A stretch of DNA of 64,000 nt from UBA6522 sp965221035 (lineage in GTDB: Bacteria > Pseudomonadota > Gammaproteobacteria > Steroidobacterales > Rariloculaceae): NCBI GenBank assembly GCA_965221035.1, contig OZ244860.1:2914001-2978000 (forward strand), written 5' to 3'. This document shows, one piece after another, positions 41,826-51,748 of the stretch. The notes under the pieces were generated by a model, which saw only the letters and a program-made list of their open reading frames with translations, did not search any database and was not told where the DNA came from. Both the position numbers and the translations under genes were made by a program. Within the stretch, counting starts at the first letter, position 1. The number at the start of each line of letters is the position of its first letter.

Positions 41826-43513
41826 CTTCCAGTCTCGGTCGATTTTCCCAGTACCTTCAAGACACCCGCTACAACGGCGAAGCTGGTGATCAGACACAAC
41901 CACCAGGGCACGCCGAGACCTACCGGCAGTGTGCAGAGAAACAGCGCGCAGATGCCTGCCGTCATCGCATAGGGAAGCTGCGTTCGAACGTGCTCGATGT
42001 GGTCGCAGTCGGATGCCAGCGACGACAGTACCGTGGTATCGGAAATCGGTGAACAGTGATCGCCCCAGATGGCGCCAGCCAGGACTCCGGCAACGCTGCC
42101 GTGGAAGATATGCATCTGCTCAGGCATGGTGCCATCGGCGGAACCGGTGAGCAGGCTCCAGGACAGCGGAAGCATCAGCGGCATCAGTATGCCCATGGTG
42201 CCCCAACTCGTGCCGGTGGTGAACGCCACGATACCACCGAGCACGAAGGACACGGACGGCAGCAGGAACAGGGGCAGCCGTTCGCTGCTGATGCCGATGA
42301 TGTACTCGGCCGTGTTCAGGCTCTGAACGATGTCTGCGAGAGTCCAGGACAGGGTGAGTACGATCACGGCGATCAACGTGGTGCGGACCCCCTCGAACCA
42401 GGCATCGATGGTCTGGGTCAGCGTGAGTATCCGCCGTCCAACGGTTATTGCCATAGCGCACCCAACGCCCAGTAGAGAAGCCCACATCAAGGCCAGAAAA
42501 CTGTCCGCGCTGCCCAGTATTTCCTGAATCGATTCTCCCGAACCTGTGATCAGCAGGCCGGCGAACAGAGTCGATACGACGGCCAGGATCGGTACAACGG
42601 CATTCAATGCACCAGTCGAGTCCTTGAGTCCTGATGAATCGGGTTCGGCCTCGACCGGCGGGGCCGTCATCGGTTTGCGCCACGCGGCGATTTCAGCGTG
42701 GTACATGGGGCCGAAGTCACGAGCGGACCAGGCGACGGCAAACACCATGAAGAGCGCGATTATCGAATAAAAGCTGTACGGAATGGACGCCAGGAAAATC
42801 AGATAGGGCGCGGTATCCAGCCCGGCGATCCCTGCTGCCGTGGCCCCGATGACCGACACTTCGTAGCCAACCCAGGTGGATGCGACAGCAATGCCTGCAA
42901 TCGGCGCAGCGGTGGAATCGACAAGGTAGGCGAGCTTCTCCCGCGAAATGCGAAGCCGGTCGGTAACGGGTCGCATCGTCTTGCCGATCAGCAACGTATT
43001 TGCAATGTCGTCGAAAAATACCACCAGGCCAAGACTGGCGGTCACCAATTGGCCGCGCACCGCGTTGGAGGCAAATCTCGTTGTTCTGGCGACAATTCCC
43101 CGCATTCCTCCGTTCCTGCCGAGTATGCCGATCATGCCGCCGAGCATCATCGTGAACAGCAGCACCCGTACCCTGTCCGCATCGGCGATGGCATCGACCA
43201 AGTGCGTATCGAAGGATTGCAGGAAGGCTGTCCAGATCGATGTCAGGCCCCAACCGTTCAAGATTGAGGCGCCGCACCAGATGCCAATGAACAATGCCGG
43301 GATCACCGAGCGAAAAACCACGGCGATCACGATGGCGACAACCGGCGGCAGCAATGTCCACCAGCCCGGTGACTGCATGTCGGCCTCGGCAACCTGCCGG
43401 GCTATCTGAGTTGCTGCAGTACCCGGCATCAGCGCGGCCAGGCTAAACAATGCGGCGATCGCGATGCATAACGTAGCCGTACAAGTTTTCGGGTGTTGCC
43501 TGAGCGGTGCCAT
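41822..43513 (-). CDS. NhaC-type Na+/H+ antiporter or related amino-acid transporter
   Basis: 563 aa, about 12-13 membrane segments. The internal repeats of the NhaC family are visible: VVFFDDIANTLLIGKTMRPVTD in the first half and TGTSWGTMGILMPLMLPL plus IWGDHCSPISDTTVLSSL in the second half; the last is the hallmark motif. The N-terminus has a cleavable or anchoring hydrophobic segment. ATG at 43513 has GAGGGAG five bases upstream, so the longer reading to 43690 is rejected. Proteins of this group exchange sodium for protons or for organic acids; adjacency to a dehydratase leaves amino-acid export/import open. Confidence 0.87.
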   Translation of the reverse strand: MAPLRQHPKTCTATLCIAIAALFSLAALMPGTAATQIARQVAEADMQSPGWWTLLPPVVAIVIAVVFRSVIPALFIGIWCGASILNGWGLTSIWTAFLQSFDTHLVDAIADADRVRVLLFTMMLGGMIGILGRNGGMRGIVARTTRFASNAVRGQLVTASLGLVVFFDDIANTLLIGKTMRPVTDRLRISREKLAYLVDSTAAPIAGIAVASTWVGYEVSVIGATAAGIAGLDTAPYLIFLASIPYSFYSIIALFMVFAVAWSARDFGPMYHAEIAAWRKPMTAPPVEAEPDSSGLKDSTGALNAVVPILAVVSTLFAGLLITGSGESIQEILGSADSFLALMWASLLGVGCAMAITVGRRILTLTQTIDAWFEGVRTTLIAVIVLTLSWTLADIVQSLNTAEYIIGISSERLPLFLLPSVSFVLGGIVAFTTGTSWGTMGILMPLMLPLSWSLLTGSADGTMPEQMHIFHGSVAGVLAGAIWGDHCSPISDTTVLSSLASDCDHIEHVRTQLPYAMTAGICALFLCTLPVGLGVPWWLCLITSFAVVAGVLKVLGKSTETGS

Positions 43514-43693
43514 GACTCCCTCACGGAGCGACCTGAGTTCTTGCCTTCGAGATCGAAGGAACACTGGACCGTTAATGTCGGTGCCTGTATTCCTGTATTC
43601 TCGGAAAATGCCCATTATGACGACAACAAGAAGGGTGGCAAATGCAGGCCAGACGCGACCAAACGCATTCAGGTCGCGATCGGAGTACACCGT

Positions 43694-45736
43694 ATGAATA
43701 CACCAACAAGAAAGAGCTGGACTCTATTGCTGTTGCTGCTTGCACCTGCCGCACACGGCCAGGATGCGATGCGACCCATGACGGTCGATGACGGGCTGCG
43801 CATGAATCGTCTCGAGAGCGTGACGATGTCGCCCGATGGCGATTCAGTCCTGTATACGATCAGCAGCCTGAATTGGCAGGAGAATGACTACGACTACCGG
43901 CACTATCTGTACCGTGTTTCCGACCGGTCCATTCGCCGGTTCATTGGCGATGGTGGCGGCGAGGATTTTCGGTTCTCTCCAGATGGCGGCTTCCTGGCTT
44001 TTTTGCGAGATTCCGGCTCCGGAGAGCGGGAAGGGGGGCCGGCGGACGATCCGCAGATATTCGTGATGCCGACCACGGGAGGCGAAGCGACGCGCCTGAC
44101 CGAACACCGCGGTGGCGTGACCGGATTTCGATGGGCGCCGGACAGCGACGCGATCGTGTTTCTGGCCGACGAGATGCAAGGCGAGGAACTCGAAGCGGAG
44201 CGGGAGCTGGGCGATGACGCGTATTACGTCGACTTGGCGCCCAACGGCAAACATGCGTCCCGGTACAGCAATTTCTGGATGATTGATCTGAATGAGAGAG
44301 AAGAGCAACGCCTGAGCAACGAGGAACTGGTCGTGGGCGACTTCGATGTCTCACCGCTCGGTGACATGATCGTGTTCGATGCGCGACCGGATACTCGCAC
44401 CAATCATCCGGGAGAGGCGGAATTGTACTTGTACTTGATCGAGGCGCGCTCGATGAGCCGGCTGACCGACAATGCCGCTCCCGAAGGCGGCGCCATGTGG
44501 TCCCCGGACGGCAGGTATATCGCTTATCGAGCACCGGATGAGGAAACGCACGAATTGCGCAACGGTTACTTCTGGATCCGCGACACGCAGGATGGATCGA
44601 CGCGCCGGCTCGACGGCCAGTCTACGGGCGAGCTGACCGGCGACCTGGCCTGGAGCGCCGACGGCCGATACCTTCTTTACAACGAGATTCACGGCACCAA
44701 TACGAACCTGTACCGGATTGATGTGGTAACGGGCGAGGCGCAGGCGCTGACCGACATGGTGGGCACGCTCCGGGCGCAGGACTTCTCGGCAGACACCAGC
44801 CGGATGGTGTATTCGTTCGAGGACTTTACGACGCCACCGGAATTGTTCGTCAGTGATCTGAACGGTCGCGGCGCGGAACAGATTACCGACTCCAATCCCT
44901 GGGTACGGCAGACGTTGCTTCTATCCGACGGCGAACTGCTCACCTGGACCAGCAAGGGCGGCATGGAGATAGAGGGCGTGTTCATTCCGGCGATCAGGTC
45001 CGACTCCGGCAGTAGGCCCCTGATCGTGGAAATTCACGGTGGTCCGTCAGGCGTCATCGAAAACGCTTTCCGGCACGATTTCCAGATGCTCGCGGGCCAG
45101 GGTTTCGCCATACTGGCGCCGAATTTTCGCGGCAGCACCGGCTATGGCGACACCCTGCTAAGAGGCTTGATGGGCGAGGTGGGTGACGGTGAATTGGTCG
45201 ATATCATGACCGGTGTAGACCATGTCATCGCGGAAAGAAATATAGATCCCGAACGTCTGGGTGTGCGCGGATGGAGCTGGGGCGGTGTAAGCAGCGGCTA
45301 CATCATTACCCAGACTGATCGTTTCAAGGCCGCATCCATTGGAGCGATGGTGACCAACTGGGCGGCAGAGACGGGGCCGGGCTTCAACTTCGACGTCTCG
45401 CTCTGGTACATCGGCGGCATGCCCTGGACCGAGCCCGAAGAGTGGCGCAGGCGTTCGTCGATCACCTTCGTCGAGAATGTGACAACGCCGTCGATCATAT
45501 TTCACGGCGCTGCCGACGAGACATCGAGCGTCGGTCAATCGCTGATGTTCTATACCGCGCTTCGGGAAATAGGCCGGGTTCCGGTGCGGTACATGAGGTT
45601 TCCGCGCGAAGGGCATGGAATTCAGGAACCGCGTCACATCCGAAAACTGGAGCATGAGGAACTCGCATGGTTCAAACGCTACATGGAACAGGAAGAGTGG
45701 AACGCTCCGCCGCCCGGGTTCGATACGGCACCATGA
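43694..45736 (+). CDS. S9-family serine peptidase (dipeptidyl/acylaminoacyl peptidase-like), exported 1
   Basis: 680 aa. Signal peptide ends AAHGQ near residue 24. Residues about 35-420 form a WD40-like beta-propeller (repeats with SPDG at MSPDGDSVLY, FSPDGGFLAF, WSPDGRYIAY, WSADGRYLLY). The C-terminal alpha/beta-hydrolase domain has the nucleophile Ser528 in RGWSWGG, Asp in HGAADETSS and His in REGHGI. It would cleave short peptides in the periplasm. The deacylase gene starts inside its stop (ATGA), so they are coupled. ATG at 43694 is supported by the signal peptide. Confidence 0.9.
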   Translation: MNTPTRKSWTLLLLLLAPAAHGQDAMRPMTVDDGLRMNRLESVTMSPDGDSVLYTISSLNWQENDYDYRHYLYRVSDRSIRRFIGDGGGEDFRFSPDGGFLAFLRDSGSGEREGGPADDPQIFVMPTTGGEATRLTEHRGGVTGFRWAPDSDAIVFLADEMQGEELEAERELGDDAYYVDLAPNGKHASRYSNFWMIDLNEREEQRLSNEELVVGDFDVSPLGDMIVFDARPDTRTNHPGEAELYLYLIEARSMSRLTDNAAPEGGAMWSPDGRYIAYRAPDEETHELRNGYFWIRDTQDGSTRRLDGQSTGELTGDLAWSADGRYLLYNEIHGTNTNLYRIDVVTGEAQALTDMVGTLRAQDFSADTSRMVYSFEDFTTPPELFVSDLNGRGAEQITDSNPWVRQTLLLSDGELLTWTSKGGMEIEGVFIPAIRSDSGSRPLIVEIHGGPSGVIENAFRHDFQMLAGQGFAILAPNFRGSTGYGDTLLRGLMGEVGDGELVDIMTGVDHVIAERNIDPERLGVRGWSWGGVSSGYIITQTDRFKAASIGAMVTNWAAETGPGFNFDVSLWYIGGMPWTEPEEWRRRSSITFVENVTTPSIIFHGAADETSSVGQSLMFYTALREIGRVPVRYMRFPREGHGIQEPRHIRKLEHEELAWFKRYMEQEEWNAPPPGFDTAP

Positions 45737-47448
45737 GGATCTTGCAACGTGCCGGCATGCGGATTGCGATCCGGCTTGTGCCCTTGCTCGTCCCGCTGGT
45801 GTCATGTACGCCGGTGGACGAGAGTCCGGAGCTGGATCTTGTCATTCGCCACGGAAGGGTCGTGAACGGCACGGGCAACCCGTGGTTCCATGCCGATGTC
45901 GGAATCAGGGGTGACCGGATCGAGGCCATCGGAGATTTGTCGGGCGCGACCGCACGGCAAACGATCGATGCGAGCGGCCTTATCGTGGCGCCCGGTTTCA
46001 TCGACATGCACACACACGTCGACGAGGGATTTGCGGACGCAAGGACCAGTGCCAATCTGAACTACCTGCTGCAGGGCGTCACGACGGTCCGGCCGGGTGC
46101 GGACGGGTCCGGTTCCTATGCCATTGAAGAGCAGAAACGCTTGTGGGAAGAAAATGGCATAGGCACCAATGCGGTGCTGTTTGCCGGGTTCACGGTGATC
46201 CGCCACGAGGTGCTGGGAGAGGATCAGCTCAGGGCGCCAACGGCCGCGGAGATGGAACGGATGAAATCGCTGGTGAGGCGTGCCATGAACGAAGGTGCGT
46301 GGGGGATCAGCGCGCAGCTGGAATACGACGGGTTCAATCTCTTTGTCACAACGGATGAGATGGCGGAGATTGCCAGCGTGGTGAGGGACTACGGCGGGTT
46401 CTATACCGCGCACATTCGTGACGAAGCAAGCGACTTCGTTGCTGCGGTTGAAGAGACGATTGCGATCGGAGAGCGCGCCGGCATACCGGTAAACGTCACG
46501 CACATCAAGGCCACCGGACGGGACAACTGGGGCCTGATGCGATCCGCCGTGGCATCGATCGAAAGCGCCCGCGAGCGCGGTGTGGAAGTTACCGCCGACC
46601 AGTACCCGTTTCTGCAGGGGGCGCCCATCGACTACATCACCGCGCTGATTGACATACCCGAGGACATGCAGCGATTGCATGAAATGTCGCAGCAGCTCCG
46701 GGAGCCGGGCGGTACGACGCCTGAAAATCCCGAACTGCGGCAGCGCTTCAACTCCGAACTGCAGGACGCGTTGCGCGACCCTGAACGTCGCGAGCGGCTG
46801 CGCCGGTCAACCTACGAGCAGCGGCCTGACAATCCCGGTGCTGTCGCTCGCTGGGGCTGGCAGGATTTTCGAATCAAGGTGGCTGTCGAGAATCCCGCCG
46901 TGTTGGAGAAAAATATCGCGGACCTGGTGGACGAGCAGGGCCTGGACGGATTCGATATCGTGGCCGACTTGGTGTTGAGCGAGCCGGACATGCTGTTCGC
47001 ATCCGCGTCGCAGTCCCCGGAGGATATGCGTCATGCGCTGATCCAGCCGTGGGTCATGATCAGCAGCGACGGTGAGACAGCCCTGGCCACCGGCGAAATC
47101 GATCCCCCGGTCAGGGCCCATCCCAGGTCGTTCGCGAGCCAGGCGATCGTGCTGAGGCAATTCGTCCGCGAGGAAGGCATCCTGTCGCTTCCGGAAGCGG
47201 TGCGGAAAATGACCTCGTTGCCCGCACAACTGCTCGCCCTCAAGGACAGAGGACTGTTGCTGGAGGGTTACACGGCGGATGTTGTTGTTTTCGACCCCGA
47301 AACGGTCAGGGACAACGCCACGTACAGCGACGCATACCAGTACGCCACCGGTGTGCAATACGTCATTGTAAACGGACAAGTCAGCGTCAGTGACGGCGAG
47401 TTCAACGGTATTCGAGCGGGAAGAGTGTTGCTGAAGGAAGCTCGATAG
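45733..47448 (+). CDS. N-acyl-D-amino-acid deacylase-like amidohydrolase, lipoprotein
   Basis: 571 aa. Metal-dependent amidohydrolase. A lipobox LVSC follows a hydrophobic stretch near residue 25, so it is probably a lipoprotein. Motifs: LVIRHGRVVNGTGNPWFHAD, metal site FIDMHTHVDE (HxH), VTHIKATG (His) and MISSDGE (Asp), then HPRSFASQAIVLRQFVREEG, all typical of D-aminoacylases. It would remove acyl groups from D-amino acids or act on N-terminally blocked peptides. The ATG at 45733 overlaps the stop of the S9 peptidase; ATG at 45757 is a shorter option. It is sandwiched between two S9 peptidases, suggesting stepwise breakdown of blocked or D-containing peptides. Confidence 0.87.
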   Translation: MRILQRAGMRIAIRLVPLLVPLVSCTPVDESPELDLVIRHGRVVNGTGNPWFHADVGIRGDRIEAIGDLSGATARQTIDASGLIVAPGFIDMHTHVDEGFADARTSANLNYLLQGVTTVRPGADGSGSYAIEEQKRLWEENGIGTNAVLFAGFTVIRHEVLGEDQLRAPTAAEMERMKSLVRRAMNEGAWGISAQLEYDGFNLFVTTDEMAEIASVVRDYGGFYTAHIRDEASDFVAAVEETIAIGERAGIPVNVTHIKATGRDNWGLMRSAVASIESARERGVEVTADQYPFLQGAPIDYITALIDIPEDMQRLHEMSQQLREPGGTTPENPELRQRFNSELQDALRDPERRERLRRSTYEQRPDNPGAVARWGWQDFRIKVAVENPAVLEKNIADLVDEQGLDGFDIVADLVLSEPDMLFASASQSPEDMRHALIQPWVMISSDGETALATGEIDPPVRAHPRSFASQAIVLRQFVREEGILSLPEAVRKMTSLPAQLLALKDRGLLLEGYTADVVVFDPETVRDNATYSDAYQYATGVQYVIVNGQVSVSDGEFNGIRAGRVLLKEAR

Positions 47449-47494
47449 CGGCCTCGCCCCTGGAACGACCCCACCTGGTGAGGGAGAAACGAAA

Positions 47495-49516
47495 TTGAAA
47501 GGACTACCGTACGGATCACTCGTGGTAATGATCGTCGCGACTTCCAGTCTTCAGGCACGCCCGCTGACGGTCGACGACATCATCGATATGGTCAGTGTCG
47601 GCGGCAACAGTCACCTTGCGCCGGATGGCTACGAGGAAACGGTCTTGATGTCGCCGGACGGAAGGCAGGTGTTCTTTTCGAAATCGGTGGCAGACTGGGC
47701 CGGCAACCAGCGAAGGTCGACGTTCTACTTCATCGACTCGGACGGCACCGACCTCACGGCTCTGCCGGATCTTGAAGGTGGATCGGCCTTTCGCTACTCG
47801 CCGCGCGGTACCTACCTGTCGTTCACGCGCACCGTGGACGGTGTCGCCCAGGTATTCGCCCTGGCGCTGGAGCCACGCACTGTCACCCAGCTGAGCCGCC
47901 ACCCGACGGACATCTTCGCCTATGGCTGGTCAGGGGATGAGTCGACCATCTATTTCGCAGCTGAGGATGCGCGCAGTCCGGAAGAGCAGCGACGTTATGA
48001 AATGGGGGCGAACTGGTTTCTCGTCGATGAAGGTCCGAATGGGCGGATAGCCGCACGCTGGCGCAACCTGTGGCGGCTCTCCCTCATTGACTCTGTCTCG
48101 ACGCAGATAAGCTTCGAAGAGTTCATCGTGGACGAACTGGATGTCTCGCCGGACGGCAGACGGGTAGCGTTCATCGCAAGGCCGAATAACCGGCGGAACT
48201 ACCCGCATGCGGCGGAGCTGCACGTGATCGATACGACGAATGGGGAAATCTCGCGCCTCACAAACAACCGAGCGCCGGAGTCCATGCCACTGTGGTCTCC
48301 CGACGGAACCCGGCTCGCCTACCATGCACCGGACGACGAGAATTTCGAGCTGACGAAGGGTTATCTGTGGATAATCGATCCTGAAACCGGTCAATATCGG
48401 AAGCTGTTCTCGCAGAGTGCGGGCGACATCTTTTCGTTGACGTGGAGTGCGGATGGCCGCAGTCTGTTGTTCAGCGAGCAGCAAGGCATGGACCGCAATC
48501 TGTTTCGGCTCGACGTCGAAGACGACCTGTTGTCTGCGGTGACGACGGGTAGCGGCACAACGACCGTCCTGGCGTTCTCCGCCGACCAGGACCGCATGGC
48601 CTTCTCGTACACCGATTTCGACACTCCGCTCGACATCTACGCCGCGAACACGGACATGAGCAACGTCGTCCGCCTGACCCGCGAGAATCCATGGATTGAA
48701 GAAGACATAACCTTGGCAAGATCCGAAATCGTTCGCTGGAAGAGCACTGACGGTCTTGAGATTGAAGGGATTCTGGCCGTACCCGGTGACTACGATGGTC
48801 AGGATCGAATACCGCTGCTGGTGTTGATTCACGGTGGTCCCAACCAGCAATTCGCCAATGAATTCCAATACGACCTGCATTTGTACGCGGGGCTGGGATA
48901 TGCGGTTCTTGGTGGGAACATTCGCGGCAGCAGCGGCTATGGAGACGACTTCATCAAGGCCTTGATCGGCCAGGTCAGCGATGGCGAATACGAAGATGTC
49001 ATGGCCGGTGTCGACTACGTCATGGACAGGGGTATCGCGGACCCGGACCGACTGGCCGTCCGGGGCTGGAGCTGGGGCGGCGTGCTGGGAAGTTGGGTAA
49101 TTACGCAAACTGATCGCTTCAAGGCGGCTTCCATCGGCGCGGGCGTCATGAGCTGGCTGTCCGAGATGGGGCCCGGCTTCAATTGGGACCTCACCGAGTG
49201 GTACATGGACGAATCCCACTGGAATGATCCCGAGGGCTGGCGAGAAATCTCATCGCTTACCTACGTACAGGACATCACGACCCCGACGCTGATCATTCAC
49301 GGCGACGACGACTGGTACAGCAGTTACAACCAGAGCCTGATCTTCTACACCGCCCTGCGCGACATCGGCAGGGCGCCAGCCCGGTTTGTCAGCTACCCGG
49401 GACGAGGTCATGAACTGTTCGATCCGTGGGCGCAGCGCGCGCGCTACGAGGAAGAAGTTCGCTGGATGCAACGATACGTCAACGGCGTCGACTGGCGGCT
49501 GCCGGTGCGAGAATAG
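47495..49516 (+). CDS. S9-family serine peptidase, exported 2
   Basis: 673 aa. Paralog of the peptidase at 43694-45736 with the same layout: signal peptide (residues 1-21, SSLQA), beta-propeller (LMSPDGRQVFF, VSPDGRRVAF, WSPDGTRLAY, WSADGRSLLF) and catalytic domain with Ser526 in RGWSWGG, Asp in HGDDDWYSS and His in GRGHEL. The start is TTG at 47495 with AGGGAG nine bases upstream; without it the signal peptide would lose its basic N-region. It is 46 bp after the deacylase. The two S9 copies may differ in chain length or end specificity. Confidence 0.9.
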   Translation: MKGLPYGSLVVMIVATSSLQARPLTVDDIIDMVSVGGNSHLAPDGYEETVLMSPDGRQVFFSKSVADWAGNQRRSTFYFIDSDGTDLTALPDLEGGSAFRYSPRGTYLSFTRTVDGVAQVFALALEPRTVTQLSRHPTDIFAYGWSGDESTIYFAAEDARSPEEQRRYEMGANWFLVDEGPNGRIAARWRNLWRLSLIDSVSTQISFEEFIVDELDVSPDGRRVAFIARPNNRRNYPHAAELHVIDTTNGEISRLTNNRAPESMPLWSPDGTRLAYHAPDDENFELTKGYLWIIDPETGQYRKLFSQSAGDIFSLTWSADGRSLLFSEQQGMDRNLFRLDVEDDLLSAVTTGSGTTTVLAFSADQDRMAFSYTDFDTPLDIYAANTDMSNVVRLTRENPWIEEDITLARSEIVRWKSTDGLEIEGILAVPGDYDGQDRIPLLVLIHGGPNQQFANEFQYDLHLYAGLGYAVLGGNIRGSSGYGDDFIKALIGQVSDGEYEDVMAGVDYVMDRGIADPDRLAVRGWSWGGVLGSWVITQTDRFKAASIGAGVMSWLSEMGPGFNWDLTEWYMDESHWNDPEGWREISSLTYVQDITTPTLIIHGDDDWYSSYNQSLIFYTALRDIGRAPARFVSYPGRGHELFDPWAQRARYEEEVRWMQRYVNGVDWRLPVRE

Positions 49517-49530
49517 AGGCTGCAGGCGAA

Positions 49531-51507
49531 CTACTCGGGTGGCGCAGTCGAAATGCTGATCGGAATGTTCGCGCCTCCCCATGCCATGAGGAGCTGCCGT
49601 TCTGTGGGGCTTATGTACTCGAAGTAGTATTCCAGTCGATGGGGGCCGGATTCATCTACTGCAACCGGTAGACTCTGTCGGATGACTTCGGCGCCGGGGA
49701 TCCCGTTCACACTGTTCCGGCGGCGCAATTCGACGCTCCAGTCGGCGTCCTCTCGCGGCGTGAACGTCAGGAGATAAGTCCCGGCGGAGACTGGCTCTCC
49801 GAGAAACAGCACTCTCGCCGTGAATTCGACGGAAGGAGGCGGACCGGCGCTGCCGGTCCAGGTGTTGTCGAACGGAACCTGCTGCCCGAAGACCCCTTCT
49901 CCGCGCGCCACGACATCACGGGAATAGGTCACTGTGACCGCCGTTTCGTACATCGCGTTCATGACGGAGGCTGCCGCGATTTCACCCGCATTGCGATCCG
50001 GATGCTCAAAAGGAATGTGGACTTCGACATGGTCGAAGAGGAACCTGAGAATTCTGTCGCCGCTTTCCGTTTCATCGAAGAAATACTCCATGTGTTGCTT
50101 GGAATTGTCTTCGAGCTGGGCTCGCGTTCGGACGCGCAGGGCTTCGTTGTATTCGCTTTCGCCCGGGTTGGCAAAAATTACGGTCCAGGTACCGCCTCCG
50201 TCGGGTATGGCTTCCGGCACAAGGTATAGCGTGTAGGTGCCGGATGGAAGTGGCGCACCATCGATCAGGAGCGCATGGCTTGTGGTTATGCGGGTCTCGG
50301 CCATGTCTCCGGGACTCCAGCGCTCACCGTACGCCATCGACTCCCCGAATGTCTTTCCTTCCCGGCCGTTCACGGCGAGTCGATCGTAGTCTACGGTGAC
50401 GGTGGCGCCGCCTATCGACTCCATGACCGATGCGCGCGCCATGGGCACCGAAGGGTTCGACGCTGTTGCCGGGCTGTAGGGTGGGTAGCGTTCGATATCG
50501 TCAATGACCAGCCGAAAACCCAGATGGTCGTCGCTGCTGTATTGATCGGTTCTTTCCCGCATGTCCGAGCGGATACTGTGGCCACCCTCGGCCAGGCTCA
50601 GCACGCCTGAAGCATCGGTCCAGGCGCCGCCGCGAATGGACCGCTGCAGATTGTCGCCCCAGCCACCCGGAATGGCGAACTTGCGGCGCACCGGATTGCG
50701 CTCCGGCCCGATCGGATCGTTGAGAGGCGAAGCGGAGTAGTAGGAGGCATCAAACCAGTCGTAGTTCCAATCGATCGTATTGCCCGCCATATCGAAAACA
50801 CCGTATGGTGACTGGCCGCTTGGAAAGGCGTCCACCGGCGATGTCTGCGGATAACCGTCGTCGATCGTGGTGTCGACTGTTCGTTGATCGGGTCCGAAGC
50901 GCAACCGGTAGTTTTCGTCGGCAAAATTCGCCCGACTTCCGTCAGGCGGCTCGTTTCCCCAGGGCCATAGTCGCTGATCGGTACTTCGCGCCGCTTTCTC
51001 CCATTGCGCCTCGGTCGGGAGCGTGGCATTGATCTGATTGGACCTCGAAAACCAGTTCGCATAGGCCATCGCGTCATTCCAGCTGACGCATACAACCGGG
51101 TGGTCCGGGGGCTGGTCAAAGCCGGGCCGCCGCCAGCTGACATCATGGCGGATGACGCCACCCGATTCGATCCAGCAGCCTTCGCCGTTTTCCGCGTCGG
51201 TGACGTATCCGGTAGACACAACGAATTTCTCGAACTGGGAAACGGTCACCGGGTACTTGCCGATCCAGTAGCCTCGCAATCGAACTTCGTGAACCGGCAA
51301 TTCCTTCGCTTCGCCGGACGTGGAACCCATGAGAAAGCCACCTTCGGGGATTTCCACAAAGACGTGTCTGTCCCCATAGGCCAGTTCGCGGTAGCCCTTG
51401 TCGTTGATACTGGCGGTGCGCGGCGGCACAGAGTCGCAGGCCAGCATGGCGACGCCGACGATTGCCATACAACAGGGCCGAAGCGCGGACTCAAGTCGAT
51501 CGTTCAA
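49531..51507 (-). CDS. SUMF1-domain protein with two DUF2911-like repeats, probable lipoprotein
   Basis: About 658 aa. After a lipobox-like MLAC, residues about 30-330 form a SUMF1/FGE-type domain (IPEGGFLMGSTSGE, YWIGKYPVTVSQFEKFV, VSWNDAMAYANWFS, LPTEAQWEKAAR, RGGAW...DDHLGFRLV). The region equal to the catalytic Cys pair of true FGE has none, so it should not mature sulfatases. Two DUF2911-like beta domains follow (VTVDYDRLAVNGREGKTFG...LPSGTYTLYLVP; VTVTYSRDVVARGEGVFG...VSAGTYLLTFTP). The start is uncertain: TTG 51507 gives a basic N-region for the lipoprotein signal; ATG 51468 and GTG 51648 are alternatives. Divergent from a second SUMF1 protein. Confidence 0.78.
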   Translation of the reverse strand: MNDRLESALRPCCMAIVGVAMLACDSVPPRTASINDKGYRELAYGDRHVFVEIPEGGFLMGSTSGEAKELPVHEVRLRGYWIGKYPVTVSQFEKFVVSTGYVTDAENGEGCWIESGGVIRHDVSWRRPGFDQPPDHPVVCVSWNDAMAYANWFSRSNQINATLPTEAQWEKAARSTDQRLWPWGNEPPDGSRANFADENYRLRFGPDQRTVDTTIDDGYPQTSPVDAFPSGQSPYGVFDMAGNTIDWNYDWFDASYYSASPLNDPIGPERNPVRRKFAIPGGWGDNLQRSIRGGAWTDASGVLSLAEGGHSIRSDMRERTDQYSSDDHLGFRLVIDDIERYPPYSPATASNPSVPMARASVMESIGGATVTVDYDRLAVNGREGKTFGESMAYGERWSPGDMAETRITTSHALLIDGAPLPSGTYTLYLVPEAIPDGGGTWTVIFANPGESEYNEALRVRTRAQLEDNSKQHMEYFFDETESGDRILRFLFDHVEVHIPFEHPDRNAGEIAAASVMNAMYETAVTVTYSRDVVARGEGVFGQQVPFDNTWTGSAGPPPSVEFTARVLFLGEPVSAGTYLLTFTPREDADWSVELRRRNSVNGIPGAEVIRQSLPVAVDESGPHRLEYYFEYISPTERQLLMAWGGANIPISISTAPPE

Positions 51508-51748
51508 TCCAGCCGCATCCAGATTCGCGAGTGACCATTCCCGTATACCGTCAAGGTTCCTGATCCGGATAGTGTAGTCGATCAATTCAGCGAAGCTGAC
51601 AGCCGGCGCCACTTCCATGAAGGTCGGACAGGCGCTTGTCGAGAGCACGCGAAATCGCCAACGAACCGGCTGTTGTTCGAACAGTGCGGCAAATGTTCGC
51701 TAACATAGGGTTGTTTTCGTCTGCAAACCTTGGCGAGACGGGTGAAAA

